DNA of 64,000 nucleotides, taken from Pseudodesulfovibrio sp. S3 (GTDB taxonomy: Bacteria; Desulfobacterota; Desulfovibrionia; Desulfovibrionales; Desulfovibrionaceae). Below are positions 1 to 9,643 of this stretch, piece after piece. The notes under the pieces were generated by a model. It was not told the origin of the DNA. It saw only the letters and a program-made list of their open reading frames with translations, and searched no databases. Positions within the stretch are counted from its first letter, which is position 1. Each line of letters begins with the position of its first letter. A program made the position numbers and the translations under genes. The stretch lies in contig NZ_QTZO01000008.1 in the NCBI RefSeq assembly GCF_004025585.1, positions 100,595 to 164,594 on the forward strand, given 5' to 3'.

Positions 1-639
1 ATGAAGACGTTTTTCGACGGCGGTTCCCAGACGGAGGCGACCTGCTTCGTGGCGGCATATCCATTGATGCAGGAAGACCTGGCGCGTGCTTCAGCCTGGA
101 TCAGGCATTACGCCTTTGCCTGGCCGAGACTCGACACGGGCATGCGTGGTGCGGGTTGGGACGAATATGTGACCTCGCTCACCGAAGGCTTGGGAGAAGA
201 TGATGGAGAGGCTTCAGTCGCGTTGGTGCTTCCGGCGCGGGTGAACACCACGGTCGGCTATCTTTATTCCTTTGCACATGTCTTTGATACGACCGTGCCG
301 CCGGTGGCCAACCACTTGGATATATTCCCCAAGACAGGCTTTGCCTATGATGCCGATGCCCAGACAGTGGTGGTTCCCGAGGCCATGGTGGTCAAGGGCT
401 ACGACAGTGTCGGCAGTGTGCTGGATGCTACCGGAAAGGAACCGGGGCAGCTGGATTTCACGGCGCTCCCGGACCCGTATCTGGTCTTTTCACGCACCAC
501 GGACTTCCTGGCCGTGACGGACAGGGCGGTCATAGGGTCCGTGCTGTTCCGCTTGCTCGGTCTCTTTGAGTATGACCGCCATTCCTTTGAGCCGCTCTAT
601 TTCGATTCGCGTTCAGGGGGTGTCTGGCTGGTGCGCTAA
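1..639 (+). CDS. Protein of unknown function, possibly 5-prime truncated by the window edge
   Basis: An open frame of 212 codons runs from the first base of the window to a TAA stop. The first codon is ATG, but no upstream sequence is visible, so it could be either the true start or an internal methionine. The product has no signal peptide, membrane segment or motif I recognise. It is mixed alpha/beta in character, with aromatic patches near the C-terminus (FEYDRHSFEPLYFDSRSGG). It converges on the FecR gene with about 20 bases between stops and no clear terminator. Codon use matches the neighbours, so I treat it as a real gene of unknown function. Confidence 0.65.
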   Translation: MKTFFDGGSQTEATCFVAAYPLMQEDLARASAWIRHYAFAWPRLDTGMRGAGWDEYVTSLTEGLGEDDGEASVALVLPARVNTTVGYLYSFAHVFDTTVPPVANHLDIFPKTGFAYDADAQTVVVPEAMVVKGYDSVGSVLDATGKEPGQLDFTALPDPYLVFSRTTDFLAVTDRAVIGSVLFRLLGLFEYDRHSFEPLYFDSRSGGVWLVR

Positions 640-659
640 TTCTGGATACTTGGTGTTGA

Positions 660-1652
660 TTACTGGCGAATCCGTGGTCTGATAACGGGCTTGGGCTCGA
701 CAACGGGTGTCGGCGTGATGATGACCGGCTTGACCGTTGGCTGGGGGGCAACCACGGGGGCGGTGGGAGTGGTCATGGGCGCCGTCTTGACTGTTGGTGT
801 TGCCGTGGGTGCTGTTTTAACCGTTGGCGTGGTCGTAGGGGCAGTCTTTAATGCCGGTGTTGTGGTGGTTTTTGTGTTTTTGAGCGTCGGCGTTGTGGTG
901 GTCGTGGTTTGTTTCAATTCCTTTGTCGGCGTTTTCATCAGGGTCTTGGTGGGCGTTTCCTTGGCGGATTTGCCCGTCACGGCGGGGGCGGCCGATTCGG
1001 TCTTGGGTGCGGCCTTGGGAGCGGAGCCCAATCTCAGGATGCTGTTGAACATGGTCGGTGGAATGGCCGTGGGCTTGAAGATGATCCCGGTCACGGAGAT
1101 TCTCGACCTCAGCCCGCTTTGGGTGATGCGCAGGACCTGTTTGGCTGTCTTGATTTCCAGGGCATGGCTCGGCCCGAGATGCAGGGCGCCCGCTTCTTCG
1201 CCGTCAGGCTGGACTATGGAATAGACGTCGGACCCCCGTATGCCGATGGTGGCCAGGGGAGTCTGCATGTTGAAACCTTCTGGATTCGCCTTGACGATTT
1301 CGCCAGTGATCGCCCTGAATGTGCCTTGAGTAAACTTGAAGAGCAGTTCTGCGTTGGAGTCGTCGAAGACGTAAGTATCAATGGAAGCATGGCTGGATTC
1401 GTCGAGGGTGAGAGTCGTTTCATCCTTGAAGAGAACGCTCAGCTGCGCACCGGCACCGGTTTTCAGATCATCCTTGAGCATGATGGGCTGGTCCTGTTCG
1501 GCGTTCAGGGTTTTGTTTTCCCGGATGATCAGGCATTCACCGGTGGCTACTCGCACGGAGCCGACCTGATCGGTCGCCCATGCGGGCAGGGCCGACAGCA
1601 TGATGATCGCCAGCAGGGCCAATGACGGTATGAGCTTGTTTGTGTATCGCAT
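660..1652 (-). CDS. FecR-domain periplasmic protein with Thr/Pro/Lys-rich tail
   Basis: The 330-residue product starts with a typical Sec signal (MRYTNKLIPSLALLAIIMLS, cleavage likely after ALPAWA). A FecR domain follows at about residues 30-150, with the motif TPLATIGIRGSDVYS. The last 115 or so residues are a low-complexity tail with repeats of the form TTTPTVKTAP, ending in an Arg-rich PRIRQ. I chose ATG at 1652, which starts exactly at the signal peptide; an in-frame GTG at 1697 would add 15 hydrophilic residues ahead of it. No FecI sigma factor or TonB receptor is adjacent, so this is probably an envelope or matrix-binding protein rather than an anti-sigma factor. A paralogue lies at 20822-21733. 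Confidence 0.85.
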   Translation of the reverse strand: MRYTNKLIPSLALLAIIMLSALPAWATDQVGSVRVATGECLIIRENKTLNAEQDQPIMLKDDLKTGAGAQLSVLFKDETTLTLDESSHASIDTYVFDDSNAELLFKFTQGTFRAITGEIVKANPEGFNMQTPLATIGIRGSDVYSIVQPDGEEAGALHLGPSHALEIKTAKQVLRITQSGLRSRISVTGIIFKPTAIPPTMFNSILRLGSAPKAAPKTESAAPAVTGKSAKETPTKTLMKTPTKELKQTTTTTTPTLKNTKTTTTPALKTAPTTTPTVKTAPTATPTVKTAPMTTPTAPVVAPQPTVKPVIITPTPVVEPKPVIRPRIRQ

Positions 1653-1739
1653 GTCGTGTTTTGGTTGTTGGTATCCTGATGCATCCTTTTGAGACACTGT
1701 TTTGTTCAGATTTCTTTATATAACTATTTTTCCGTTTTT

Positions 1740-1789
1740 GCCATACCTTTAGCCAAGGAGTGGAATCTCACCTTGGCTAAAGGTATGGC
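1740..1789. repeat. Perfect 19-bp inverted repeat, stem-loop
   Basis: The arms GCCATACCTTTAGCCAAGG (1740-1758) and its exact reverse complement (1771-1789) flank a 12-base loop. The element lies between the stop of yhhJ and the start of the fecR gene, both on the minus strand. There is no T-tract after it on either strand: the run of T on the plus strand precedes the hairpin. It is therefore not a textbook intrinsic terminator, although it could still end or stabilise the yhhJ transcript. Confidence 0.8.
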
Positions 1790-1851
1790 ATAGGGGGCTC
1801 CCCCAGCCTTGCCGGAGCTGCCTTTGACCTTCGAAAGACCCTTGTTCTTGG

Positions 1852-2991
1852 TCAGTGCAGGGAACTGATCATGTGGCGCAGTCGGCGGTGGGCAAACCAG
1901 AAAAACAAGCCGCCGATGGCGGCCATACTCAGGAATGAGGGCCAGATGACCGAGAGGCCTGCGCCGCGAAAGAGGATGGCTTGGGCCAGGGAGACGTAGT
2001 GGGTGGTCGGGGCCAGGGACATGATCCATTGGATGGTTTCGGGCATGCTTTCGCGCGGGGTGGTACCGCCGGACAGGATCTCCAGAGGCAGGAGGATAAG
2101 GATGGCCAGTAGGCCAAACTGGGGCATGGTCCGGGCCAGGGTGGCCATGTAGATGCCGATGGAGGTCGCCGCAAACAGGTAGATCATGGTACAGCAGGCG
2201 AAGAGCAGGGTTGAGCCGTTGAGGGATACGCCGAGTACGCCCTGGACCATGCCCTTCAGGGAGAATGCCGAGACCAGCAGCACTACCAGTCCCATGGACC
2301 AGACCTTGGAGAGCATGATCTCCAAGGGGGTAACGGGCATGACGAGAAGGTGCTCGATGGTGCCGTGTTCGTTTTCACGGATGAGCGCCGCTCCGGTCAG
2401 GAGGATGCCGAGCAGGGTGATATTGTTGACGATGGAGTTGATGGCCGCGAACCAGAACTGGCTGACGTTGGGATTGAAGAAGACCCGGATGTTCAGGTCC
2501 ACGGGCGTGGCGGCCGAACCCTGGTAACGCTGGGCATGGGCCCGAATTTCCCCGTCCACGATGTTTCGAAGGTAGTTGGTGCCGGTCTGGGCCTGGGACA
2601 GCCTGGTTGCGTCTACATTGAGCTGGAGGTCCGGGACGCGCCCGGCAATGACGTCCCGCTGGAAGTCGGGCGGGATGTCCAGGACGAAGGTGTAACGCCC
2701 GGAGTCCATGCCTTTGTCCATTTCGGCCAGGGTGATGTATTCCGGCGGCATGAACTGGGGGGGATGCAGGGCCGAGATGATCCGGCCGGAGAGCTGTGAC
2801 CGGTCTTCGTCCACCACGGCCACGGTGGCCCGGTTGAGCGACTCGGGCTTGGCCTTGGCGTCGGCGTATACCGCAGCAGTGAACATGAACAGGATCAGGA
2901 AGAGCATGGCTTTGTCGTGGAACAGGCTGCGGAATTCCTTGACCCCCAGGGCAAGGATGTTGGACAGGCTGCCGAAAAACGCGTTGAGCAT
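1852..2991 (-). CDS. yhhJ: ABC-2 type permease, YhhJ family
   Basis: The 379-residue membrane protein has one N-terminal transmembrane segment (about residues 26-44), a periplasmic domain of about 130 residues, and five or six C-terminal segments. The C-terminal half carries the ABC-2 permease signature region (ENEHGTIEHLLVMPVTPLEIMLSK). This is the layout of E. coli YhhJ and YbhS/R. Its ATG lies two bases after the rbbA stop, with AGGGGAAG as ribosome binding site, so the two are translationally coupled. It is the last gene of a yhiI-rbbA-yhhJ operon, which probably exports an unknown hydrophobic compound or drug across the inner membrane. Confidence 0.9.
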   Translation of the reverse strand: MLNAFFGSLSNILALGVKEFRSLFHDKAMLFLILFMFTAAVYADAKAKPESLNRATVAVVDEDRSQLSGRIISALHPPQFMPPEYITLAEMDKGMDSGRYTFVLDIPPDFQRDVIAGRVPDLQLNVDATRLSQAQTGTNYLRNIVDGEIRAHAQRYQGSAATPVDLNIRVFFNPNVSQFWFAAINSIVNNITLLGILLTGAALIRENEHGTIEHLLVMPVTPLEIMLSKVWSMGLVVLLVSAFSLKGMVQGVLGVSLNGSTLLFACCTMIYLFAATSIGIYMATLARTMPQFGLLAILILLPLEILSGGTTPRESMPETIQWIMSLAPTTHYVSLAQAILFRGAGLSVIWPSFLSMAAIGGLFFWFAHRRLRHMISSLH

Positions 2992-2992
2992 C

Positions 2993-5722
2993 TTACTTCC
3001 CCTGTTTCCTGAGGAAAAGTACGCTCAGGGTAGTGGTCACCGGGATGGCGGCCAGCAGCGGCCAGAATAAACCGGCCAAGTCGGCCAGGCCCAGCCCCTT
3101 GGAAAAGGTTCCGCTGCTGATCAGCAGGAAATATGTGGTCGGGTACAGGGAACCGATCAACCGTCCCGTCCCTTCCAGGGTGGAGACCGGGTCGATGAGC
3201 CCGGAGAACTGGATGGCCGGGATCAGGGTGAATATGGCCGTGCCCGCGATGGCCGCCACCTGGCTGGAGGTCATGGTGGAGGCGAGTAGGCCGAGGCCGG
3301 TGGTGGCTACCACATAGGCCACTGCTCCCGCCGTCAGTGTGGCCAGACTGCCGGTGAAGGGTACGCGGAACAGGGTCACGGCCAGGACGAACATGAAGGC
3401 AAAGTTGATCAGCGAGAGGGCGATGTAGGGCAATTGTTTGCCCACCAGGAACTCGAACTTGGTCACCGGCGTGGTGTAGACGTTGAGGATGGAGCCCATT
3501 TCCTTTTCGCGGACCACGCCCAGCGCCGTGAGCATGGCCGGGATGAATACCAGGAGCAGGGGGATGACCTTGGGGACCATGGCGATGATGCTTTTCATCT
3601 CGGGGTTGTAGCGGTAGCGCGTCTGCATGTCGTACAAGCCGCCCGATTTTCCCGACAGGGCGGCCAGTTTGCTTACATACTCGCTGTGCACGCCCTGGAC
3701 ATATCCCCGGGCGATCTCGGCCCGGCTGGGCATGGCCCCGTCAATCCATGCCCCCACCTCGGGCACGGCACCCCGGTCCATGTCGCGGCCGAAGTCCGGC
3801 GGGATCTGGATGATCACGGACACTTCACCCGCGACCATGCGCCTGTCTATCTCGACCGGGCCCGACACCGGCGCTTTGGGTGTGAAATACCGCGACCCCT
3901 CGTACTCCAGAAGGTAATTTTGGCTGGCCAGGGTTTGGTCCTGATCCAGAACGGCGAGGGACAGGTCCTCTACGTCCATGTTGATGCCGTAGCCCATGAC
4001 CAGCATGAGGATGAGCGTGCCGAACAGGGCCATGCCCAGCCGGATGGGGTCGCGTTTGAGCTCCATGGATTCGCGGATGGAGAAGCTGAGCAGCCGGGAC
4101 AGGCTGAACCGGGAGGTGGACACGTCCCGCTTGCCGTCCGCATCGGGCGCAAACGAGCCTTCCTCCTGCCAGGATTCTCCGGTTTCGCCCGCAGCCTCCT
4201 CAAGGTAAGCGATGAAGGTCTCTTCCAGGGTTTTGGTCCCTCGCTTCTCCTGCAGGACGAGCGGGGAGTCGGTGGCCAGAATCCTGCCTGCGTGCATCAG
4301 GGAGATTCGATCGCAACGCAGGGCCTCGTTCATGAAATGGGTGGAGATGAAGATGGTCACCCCGTCGTTGCGAGACAGGTCGATGATCAGCTCCCAGAAG
4401 CGGTCACGGGCCACGGGGTCCACGCCCGAGGTGGGCTCGTCCAGGATGAGCACATCGGGCCGGTGGAGCACGGCCACGGCAAGTTGCAGCCGCTGCCGGA
4501 TGCCCAGGGGCAGGTTTTCGGGCCGGTCGTTGCTGAATCGCGACAGGTCGAAGCGCTTCTCCAGTTTGTCAATGTGCCGGACAGCCTCGTCCGGCGGCAG
4601 GTGGAAGAGCCTGGCGTGGAGTTCCAGGTTGCGGCGCACCGACAACTCGCCGTACAGGGAAAAGGCCTGGGACATATAGCCCACCCGCCGCCGCGTGGCT
4701 ATGTTGCGGGCGTCCAGCTTGCGGCCCAGGAGCAGGGCTTCGCCCCTGGTCGGTTCAAGCAGGCCGGTGAGCATCTTCATGGTCGTGGATTTGCCGCATC
4801 CGTTGGAGCCGATGAAGCCGAATATCTCGCCCCTGTCCACCGAAAGGTTGACGTTGTCCACAGCGGTGAAATTCCCGAAACGCATGGTCAGGCCGTGGGC
4901 CTCAATGACCGTTTCGCCCTTGCTGAGCGGCGGAATGCGCAGTTCGTGGTGGCCGCGCCGCCGTTCCTCGGGCAGCAGGGCCATGAAGGCCCCTTCCAGG
5001 CTTTCGGCCCCGGTGCTCGCAAGCAGGTCCTCCGGCGTTCCCTCGGCGAGCATCCTGCCATCGTCCACGGCCACCAGCCAGTCGAACCGTTCGGCCTCTT
5101 CCATGTACGCCGTTGCGATAAGCACGCTCATGCCCTGCCGTCCGGCCCTGATGCGCTCGATGAGTTCCCAGAACTGCCGCCGCGAGAGCGGGTCCACGCC
5201 GGTGGTGGGCTCGTCCAGGATGAGCAGGTCGGGGTCGTGGACCAGAGCGCAGCACAGGCTGAGCTTCTGCTTCATGCCACCGGAGAGCTTTTGGGCGGGC
5301 CGGTCGGCAAAGTCGCTCATGCCGGTGCTTTTGAGCAGATCCCTGATGCGGCGGTCGCGCTCTGGCGCCGACTGGCCGAAAAGGCGGCCGAAAAAGTCGA
5401 TGTTTTCCCGCACGGACAGGGTTGGGTAGAGGTTCTTGCCCAACCCCTGCGGCATGTAGGCGATGCGCGGGAACAGGGTTTCGCGGTGGCGCTTGGACCG
5501 CATGTCGCCGCCCAGGACCGTAACCTCACCTGACTGAATCTTGCGCGCCCCGGCCATGAGCCCCAACCAGGTGGATTTGCCCACCCCGTCCGGGCCGATG
5601 AAGCCGACCATTTTGCCGGTGGGTAGTTCCAGGGAGACGTCGTCGGCAGCCAGGGTTTTGCCGTAGCGGTGGCTGACGGCCGCTAACCGGACCACCGGGT
5701 CGCGTCTCGTGTCCGGGGTCAC
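2993..5722 (-). CDS. rbbA: RbbA-type fused ABC transporter (two ATPase domains plus permease)
   Basis: The 909-residue protein fuses two ABC ATPase domains to an ABC-2 permease half. The first domain has Walker [10 protein letters not shown], signature LSGGMKQKL and Walker [14 protein letters not shown]. The second has GSNGCGKST and Walker [13 protein letters not shown], but a degenerate signature, LPLGIRQRL. The last 350 residues hold a periplasmic loop and about six membrane segments. E. coli RbbA (YhiH, 911 residues) has the same architecture and, as I recall it, the same unusual second signature. I chose GTG at 5722: it overlaps the yhiI stop as GTGA and has AGGAG five bases upstream. An upstream ATG at 5764 would overlap yhiI by 46 bases. 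Family members are described both as exporters and as ribosome-associated ATPases. Confidence 0.92.
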   Translation of the reverse strand: MTPDTRRDPVVRLAAVSHRYGKTLAADDVSLELPTGKMVGFIGPDGVGKSTWLGLMAGARKIQSGEVTVLGGDMRSKRHRETLFPRIAYMPQGLGKNLYPTLSVRENIDFFGRLFGQSAPERDRRIRDLLKSTGMSDFADRPAQKLSGGMKQKLSLCCALVHDPDLLILDEPTTGVDPLSRRQFWELIERIRAGRQGMSVLIATAYMEEAERFDWLVAVDDGRMLAEGTPEDLLASTGAESLEGAFMALLPEERRRGHHELRIPPLSKGETVIEAHGLTMRFGNFTAVDNVNLSVDRGEIFGFIGSNGCGKSTTMKMLTGLLEPTRGEALLLGRKLDARNIATRRRVGYMSQAFSLYGELSVRRNLELHARLFHLPPDEAVRHIDKLEKRFDLSRFSNDRPENLPLGIRQRLQLAVAVLHRPDVLILDEPTSGVDPVARDRFWELIIDLSRNDGVTIFISTHFMNEALRCDRISLMHAGRILATDSPLVLQEKRGTKTLEETFIAYLEEAAGETGESWQEEGSFAPDADGKRDVSTSRFSLSRLLSFSIRESMELKRDPIRLGMALFGTLILMLVMGYGINMDVEDLSLAVLDQDQTLASQNYLLEYEGSRYFTPKAPVSGPVEIDRRMVAGEVSVIIQIPPDFGRDMDRGAVPEVGAWIDGAMPSRAEIARGYVQGVHSEYVSKLAALSGKSGGLYDMQTRYRYNPEMKSIIAMVPKVIPLLLVFIPAMLTALGVVREKEMGSILNVYTTPVTKFEFLVGKQLPYIALSLINFAFMFVLAVTLFRVPFTGSLATLTAGAVAYVVATTGLGLLASTMTSSQVAAIAGTAIFTLIPAIQFSGLIDPVSTLEGTGRLIGSLYPTTYFLLISSGTFSKGLGLADLAGLFWPLLAAIPVTTTLSVLFLRKQGK

Positions 5723-6795
5723 TTGGTCTCCTGCGGAAGGTTTACGGCCAGCCGATCGGGCCATGCCTTGTCCTGGTCGATGCGCACGTAGGCCATGCCG
5801 GGCAGCCCGGTCTTGACATACTTGGCGTAGCGCCTGAGCAGGTCGGGCTTGATGCGGGCCTTAATGCGAAACATGAGCTTTTGGCGCTCGTCGCGGGTCT
5901 CAACGGCCTTGGGTGTAAACTGGGCCACGCTGGCCACGAAGGAAATGTTGGCGGGAATGACATACTGCGGTGCGGCGTCCAAGATGACGCGCACTTCGCC
6001 GCCCATGGCCGTCCGTCCGGCTTCGGTCTCGGGCAGAAAAAAGGTCATGTACACATCGGTCAGGTCCACCAGGCTGACCACTTTGCCTCCCGCCCCGACC
6101 ACCTCGCCGGGTTCGACCACGCGGTACTGGACGCGGCCCGGCTTGGGTGCGCGCAACACGGCGTCATCAAGGGTCTGTTCCAGCCGGTCCACCACGGCTT
6201 GGGCCGCGTTGATGTTCGCTTCGGCCTGGGCGACCTGGCTTTTGGCCGCCTCGACGGCGGCTTGGGCCGCCTTGATCTGTGCCTGGGCCGCCTGGTAGGC
6301 CGCGTAGGCCGTTTGCAGATCGCCCTGGCTGTTGTCCGCGTCCTGCTGGGAGATCACTCCACTCTTGATCAGGGTCTGGATGCGCTGATCGCTCTTGCTG
6401 GTCACGTTCAACTGGCTCTGTTGCCGGGCGAGGTCCGCCTTGGCCGTGGCCACCTCGGCCTGACGCTGGTAGACTTGAGCCTTGGCCGTTTCCAGGGCGC
6501 TCTCGGCCTTGGCCTTGTTGGCCTTGGCCTCGGCCACCTGGGCCATCTCGGCCTGCATGTCCATGCGCGCCACCACGACGCCCGCCTCCAGGTAGTCGCC
6601 CTCGTCCACCAGGATTTCGGCCACCCGGCCACCCCACTTGGTGGCCACGTCGATCTCCGTAGCCTCAATGCGGCCATTGCCCTCGGCAAACCCTTCCTCG
6701 ATCTTGTCCAGGTTCATCCAGTACATGGCGCCAGCGCCACCCAGGACGACCAATATAGCGATGCCCGTCAGCCACGGGCCGGTCTTATGCGTCAC
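5719..6795 (-). CDS. yhiI: HlyD-family membrane fusion protein, YhiI type
   Basis: The 358-residue product has an N-terminal membrane anchor (about residues 9-27). A biotinyl-lipoyl half follows ([20 protein letters not shown]), then a long Ala/Gln/Lys-rich coiled-coil hairpin of about 140 residues, the second lipoyl half ([18 protein letters not shown]) and a beta-barrel region. This is the periplasmic adaptor that links the RbbA/YhhJ pump to an outer-membrane channel; no TolC gene is in the window. I chose GTG at 6795, preceded by GAGAGGTGG. The frame is open for 48 more codons upstream, but those residues look non-coding. It is the first gene of the yhiI-rbbA-yhhJ operon. Confidence 0.9.
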   Translation of the reverse strand: MTHKTGPWLTGIAILVVLGGAGAMYWMNLDKIEEGFAEGNGRIEATEIDVATKWGGRVAEILVDEGDYLEAGVVVARMDMQAEMAQVAEAKANKAKAESALETAKAQVYQRQAEVATAKADLARQQSQLNVTSKSDQRIQTLIKSGVISQQDADNSQGDLQTAYAAYQAAQAQIKAAQAAVEAAKSQVAQAEANINAAQAVVDRLEQTLDDAVLRAPKPGRVQYRVVEPGEVVGAGGKVVSLVDLTDVYMTFFLPETEAGRTAMGGEVRVILDAAPQYVIPANISFVASVAQFTPKAVETRDERQKLMFRIKARIKPDLLRRYAKYVKTGLPGMAYVRIDQDKAWPDRLAVNLPQETK

Positions 6796-7853
6796 GGAAC
6801 CACCTCTCAGTTGTCGCGTTTCGGGTCCATCTGTCACCACGGGCGTCCTGGTCTTCGAAATGCACCAGTATGCTCCCGTGGAACCGCCTTGTTTGCCCGC
6901 ACCATGGCCGGGGATGAAGCACGCATCCCGAATGGGCATGGATGGTTTTCGTTCAAAACCCTGCAGTTCCGGCGTTTCCGCTGGAGCATTCGATGCGTCT
7001 CGACTTTATGCTACGCGTCGTTCATAGACAAGGACCTAATTTAGGGGAGAAAGAAGTGGCCTCGGTTCTTCGGACCTCTGAGCGGCGGTTTAAGGCGGAC
7101 ATGTGGACTGCACTATCTGGCGGGGGAGCATCGGCGAAATCCGGCCGGGCCGCCGACCGGAACAGGGGAAGCTGCAGCCATCGACAGAGCCCCGTTTCGG
7201 ACGTTGGCTGATGATGCGGCAGCAGGCGATGAGGGTTTTCGTGAATTTGCGGGCGAACCCACCAGTCAGGCCAAGGGGGTGGGGCGGGCGAAAACACCTT
7301 CTTCCGCAGCGGGGACCATGCATTCCCGCCTGTGCCGTAGTTGCGGGAAACCCGAAGCCCTTTCAGGTGTCCTGTGAACTCTTTTGTCTTGCCCGTCATG
7401 TGTTACGGAATCGGATCGGGCGGGGTCAGCCTGTTGATGGGGCTCTGCTCTTTTCCTTGGAAGCGTTCAAGGAAATCGCGCTGGAACGGCTCGATACGGC
7501 CAAAATCATTCATGGGGGGGTATTCTCGGATCGCACCCGGAGCAGCAGTCGTTTCAGGCCGAAGGCCGGTATTCGGACCTTGGCTTTTCTTCGGCCAGGC
7601 AGCCTGTCAGGAGAGACATCCTGACCGTGGAACGGCCCAACGAGTCCCGCAAGTCGTGCTGGATCACGTGGCGAAAGGAATAGAATGAGTTCTTCGGGTC
7701 AAGGTGATTCGGGGGAGTTCTCGATTTGCGGCGTGCGGTCTCTCCGGCGGCAGACGGTGGGTCAAATCACGCCGTAAAGAAGGAGACCACGTAAGTTGCC
7801 GGATAAAAAATAAAAAGGGTTGCGGCATGTCAGCCGCAACCCTTGTTCATATC
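6796..7853. other. Gene-poor stretch of about 1 kb next to tRNA-Leu
   Basis: I find no convincing gene here. Open frames on both strands are rich in Arg, Pro and Trp and lack ribosome binding sites. The most gene-like piece is a 36-codon minus-strand frame at 7403-7513 (MNDFGRIEPFQRDFLERFQG at its start), with good codon composition but no Shine-Dalgarno sequence and a run of eight C just before its ATG. It may be the remnant of a decayed gene. The left end should hold the yhiI promoter, but I could not identify one. Confidence 0.5.
7802..7844 (-). terminator. Intrinsic terminator of tRNA-Leu(CAG)
   Basis: On the minus strand a 12-bp stem (AAGGGTTGCGGC / GCCGCAACCCTT, 7815-7826 with 7833-7844) with a 6-base loop is followed by TTTATTTTTT. 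It begins about 10 bases after the CCA end of the tRNA. Confidence 0.93.
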
Positions 7854-7940
7854 TGGTGCCGAAGAGAAGACTCGAACTTCCACGGTCGTGAGACCACATG
7901 GTCCTGAACCATGCGTGTCTACCAATTCCACCACTTCGGC
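7854..7940 (-). tRNA. tRNA-Leu, anticodon CAG
   Basis: The 87-nt gene includes an encoded CCA. The acceptor stem is GCCGAAG / CTTCGGC with discriminator A. The D arm carries GGAATTGGTAGAC. The anticodon stem CATGG / CCATG encloses loop TTCAGGA, giving anticodon CAG. The long variable arm (GGTC / GACC) is the class II form expected for tRNA-Leu, and the T arm reads GTTCGAGTC. It decodes CUG, a frequent Leu codon in GC-rich genomes. A second gene with the same anticodon lies at 12931-13017. Confidence 0.96.
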
Positions 7941-7958
7941 ACGTTCAGGAAGAAGATC

Positions 7959-7985
7959 ACTATAAAAGAACCGCGCGATTGGCAA
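7959..7985 (-). promoter_or_regulatory. Putative promoter of tRNA-Leu (7854-7940)
   Basis: TTGCCA (7980-7985) and TATAGT (7959-7964) are separated by 15 bases, 19 bases upstream of the tRNA. The spacer is short, but the -35 block CTTGCCA recurs upstream of the other tRNA-Leu and tRNA-Ser genes. Confidence 0.5.
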
Positions 7986-8161
7986 GCACTATTTCGCAAT
8001 TTTCAGACAGAAAAACAGGGGTTGCGGCCCTTTGGCCAAGGCCGGAGCCGGAATCCCCGGTGACGCAGCAAGGCCTTTTTTTGCGCCTTGAATTCCGTTT
8101 GGAGTATTTAAGCATATCAGATACGACTTCTGTCACGGGTTTGAGTATTTTCGTGACCAGA

Positions 8162-8191
8162 TTGTCTTGGATGTCGATATGTTCATATAAG
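8162..8191 (+). promoter_or_regulatory. Putative modA promoter with palindromic operator
   Basis: TTGTCT (8162-8167) and TATAAG (8186-8191) are 18 bases apart. A perfect palindrome ATATG-TT-CATAT (8177-8188) overlaps the -10 box, a position suited to a repressor. A molybdate-responsive ModE-type regulator is the obvious candidate, but the half-site is too short to assign. Confidence 0.45.
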
Positions 8192-8249
8192 ATGCAACGC
8201 TTATTTCACGATTACCCTAGCGGAGAAACCCTCAATTTCAGGAGCATTC

Positions 8250-8984
8250 ATGAAACGGTTAGTTGTATTTATTCTTGTTTTTTCACTGTGTCTGTCTTCG
8301 GGGGCATTCGCCGCTGATCTTTTGATTGCCCAGGCCGCCAACTTCACCCCGGTCATGAAGGAAATCATCCCCGCCTTTGAAAAGGCCACCGGGCTGACGG
8401 TGCAGGCCACCTACGCCTCAACGGGAAAGCTCTACGGGCAGATCATCAGCGATGCACCGTTTGACGTTTTCTTGGCTGCTGACCAGAAGCGTCCCGACAA
8501 GCTGTATGCCGACGGTCTCGCTCAGGAACCTTTTGTTTATGCCAAGGGGCAGGTGGTCCTTTGGACAAGTGAAAAGTCTTTGTGCGGACAGAATTGGAAG
8601 GCCGCTGTGCAGAATCCGGCAGTGAAGAAAGTCGCCATCGCCAATACGGAAACAGCGCCTTACGGTACTTCGGCCATGAAGGCCATGCAGGCCGTCGGCA
8701 TATGGGACACTATGCAGCCCAAGCTCGTCTTCGGGCAGTCCATATCCCAGGTGTTCCAGTTCGCATCGACCGGTGCTGCGGATGTCGGTCTGTGCGCCTA
8801 TTCCTCGGTCTTTACGGATGAAGGCAAAAAGGGGTGCTTCGTTGTCGTGGATGAAGCCCCGCCCGTCATTCAGGCAGCCTGCATCCTCAAGTCCGCACAC
8901 AACCCGGAAGGGGCTGCCAAGTTCGTCGAGTTTCTTTCGACGCCTGAAGTCCAAGCCCTCAAACAGAAGTACGGATACAAATAA
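8250..8984 (+). CDS. modA: Molybdate ABC transporter, periplasmic substrate-binding protein
   Basis: The 244-residue protein has a clear Sec signal (cleavage after SSGAFA) and the ModA fold pattern: AAANF-like start (AQAANFTPVMKEI), the YASTGKLYGQI ligand loop, APFDVFLAADQKRPDKL, and the NTETAPYGTSA motif. It binds molybdate or tungstate in the periplasm and delivers it to ModBC. The ATG is preceded by CAGGAG. It is the first gene of modABC, with two bases to modB. Molybdate or tungstate would feed the pterin cofactor of enzymes such as formate dehydrogenase. Confidence 0.95.
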   Translation: MKRLVVFILVFSLCLSSGAFAADLLIAQAANFTPVMKEIIPAFEKATGLTVQATYASTGKLYGQIISDAPFDVFLAADQKRPDKLYADGLAQEPFVYAKGQVVLWTSEKSLCGQNWKAAVQNPAVKKVAIANTETAPYGTSAMKAMQAVGIWDTMQPKLVFGQSISQVFQFASTGAADVGLCAYSSVFTDEGKKGCFVVVDEAPPVIQAACILKSAHNPEGAAKFVEFLSTPEVQALKQKYGYK

Positions 8985-8986
8985 AA

Positions 8987-9643
8987 ATGGATTGGTCTCC
9001 GCTCCTTCTCTCGGCAAAACTGGCGTTTTGGACCATGCTGCTGATTCCCGTTTTCGCTTCTCCGCTGGCGAGTCTGCTGGCGTTCGGAAAGTTCAGGGGA
9101 AAAAGTCTGCTCGATTCCGTCATCACGCTGCCCATGGTCATGCCGCCAACGGTTTTAGGGTTTGCCCTGTTGGTGGTCATGGGGCCGAGAGGGGCGGCTG
9201 GGGCTTTGTGGGAAGATATGACCGGGGAAAGGTTGGTTTTCAGCTTCGCGGGTATTCTGATTGCGTCGTTGATTTTCAATCTGCCCTTTGCGGTCCAGCC
9301 CTTGCGGGCTTCCCTCGAGAAGCTTGATCCGAGGTTGCTTGAAAGCGCGGCCATTCTCGGCCTGTCGCCGGTCGCGACTTTTTTTCGGATTGTCCTGCCG
9401 AACTGCCTGGGAGGATTGGCCGCCGCATCCATACTCGTGTTTGCGCACAGCCTTGGCGAGTTCGGCGTTATTCTCATGGTGGGCGGCAGTATTCCCGGAG
9501 AGACGCAGGTGGCGTCCATCGCCATTTTCGAGGCAGTGGAGTCCCTTCGATTCAACGATGCCTTCCTCATGTCCGCCGCGTTGGTTCCGGTCTGTTTCGC
9601 GGTGCTCATGATAATCAACAAGATCAATGCGAGGCAATCGTGA
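8987..9643 (+). CDS. modB: Molybdate ABC transporter permease
   Basis: The 218-residue inner-membrane protein has five or six hydrophobic segments. The binding-protein-dependent permease EAA loop is present at about residues 112-131 (LEKLDPRLLESAAILGLSPV), together with the ModB motif LPMVMPPTVLGF. It forms the channel that ModA loads. Its TGA stop overlaps the modC start. Confidence 0.95.
   Translation: MDWSPLLLSAKLAFWTMLLIPVFASPLASLLAFGKFRGKSLLDSVITLPMVMPPTVLGFALLVVMGPRGAAGALWEDMTGERLVFSFAGILIASLIFNLPFAVQPLRASLEKLDPRLLESAAILGLSPVATFFRIVLPNCLGGLAAASILVFAHSLGEFGVILMVGGSIPGETQVASIAIFEAVESLRFNDAFLMSAALVPVCFAVLMIINKINARQS

Larger units (their letters stand above)
7941..8249. other. Intergenic region between tRNA-Leu and modA
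   Basis: These 309 bases between divergent units hold the tRNA-Leu promoter on the left and the modA promoter/operator on the right. I see no coding sequence between them. Confidence 0.6.

Noticed and set aside
3434..5533. A 699-codon open frame antisense to rbbA
   Set aside because: Same artefact: the sense strand encodes a clear ABC transporter with all motifs.
7103..7624. A 173-codon plus-strand frame near tRNA-Leu
   Set aside because: Arg/Pro-rich composition, no ribosome binding site and no motif; not supported as a gene.
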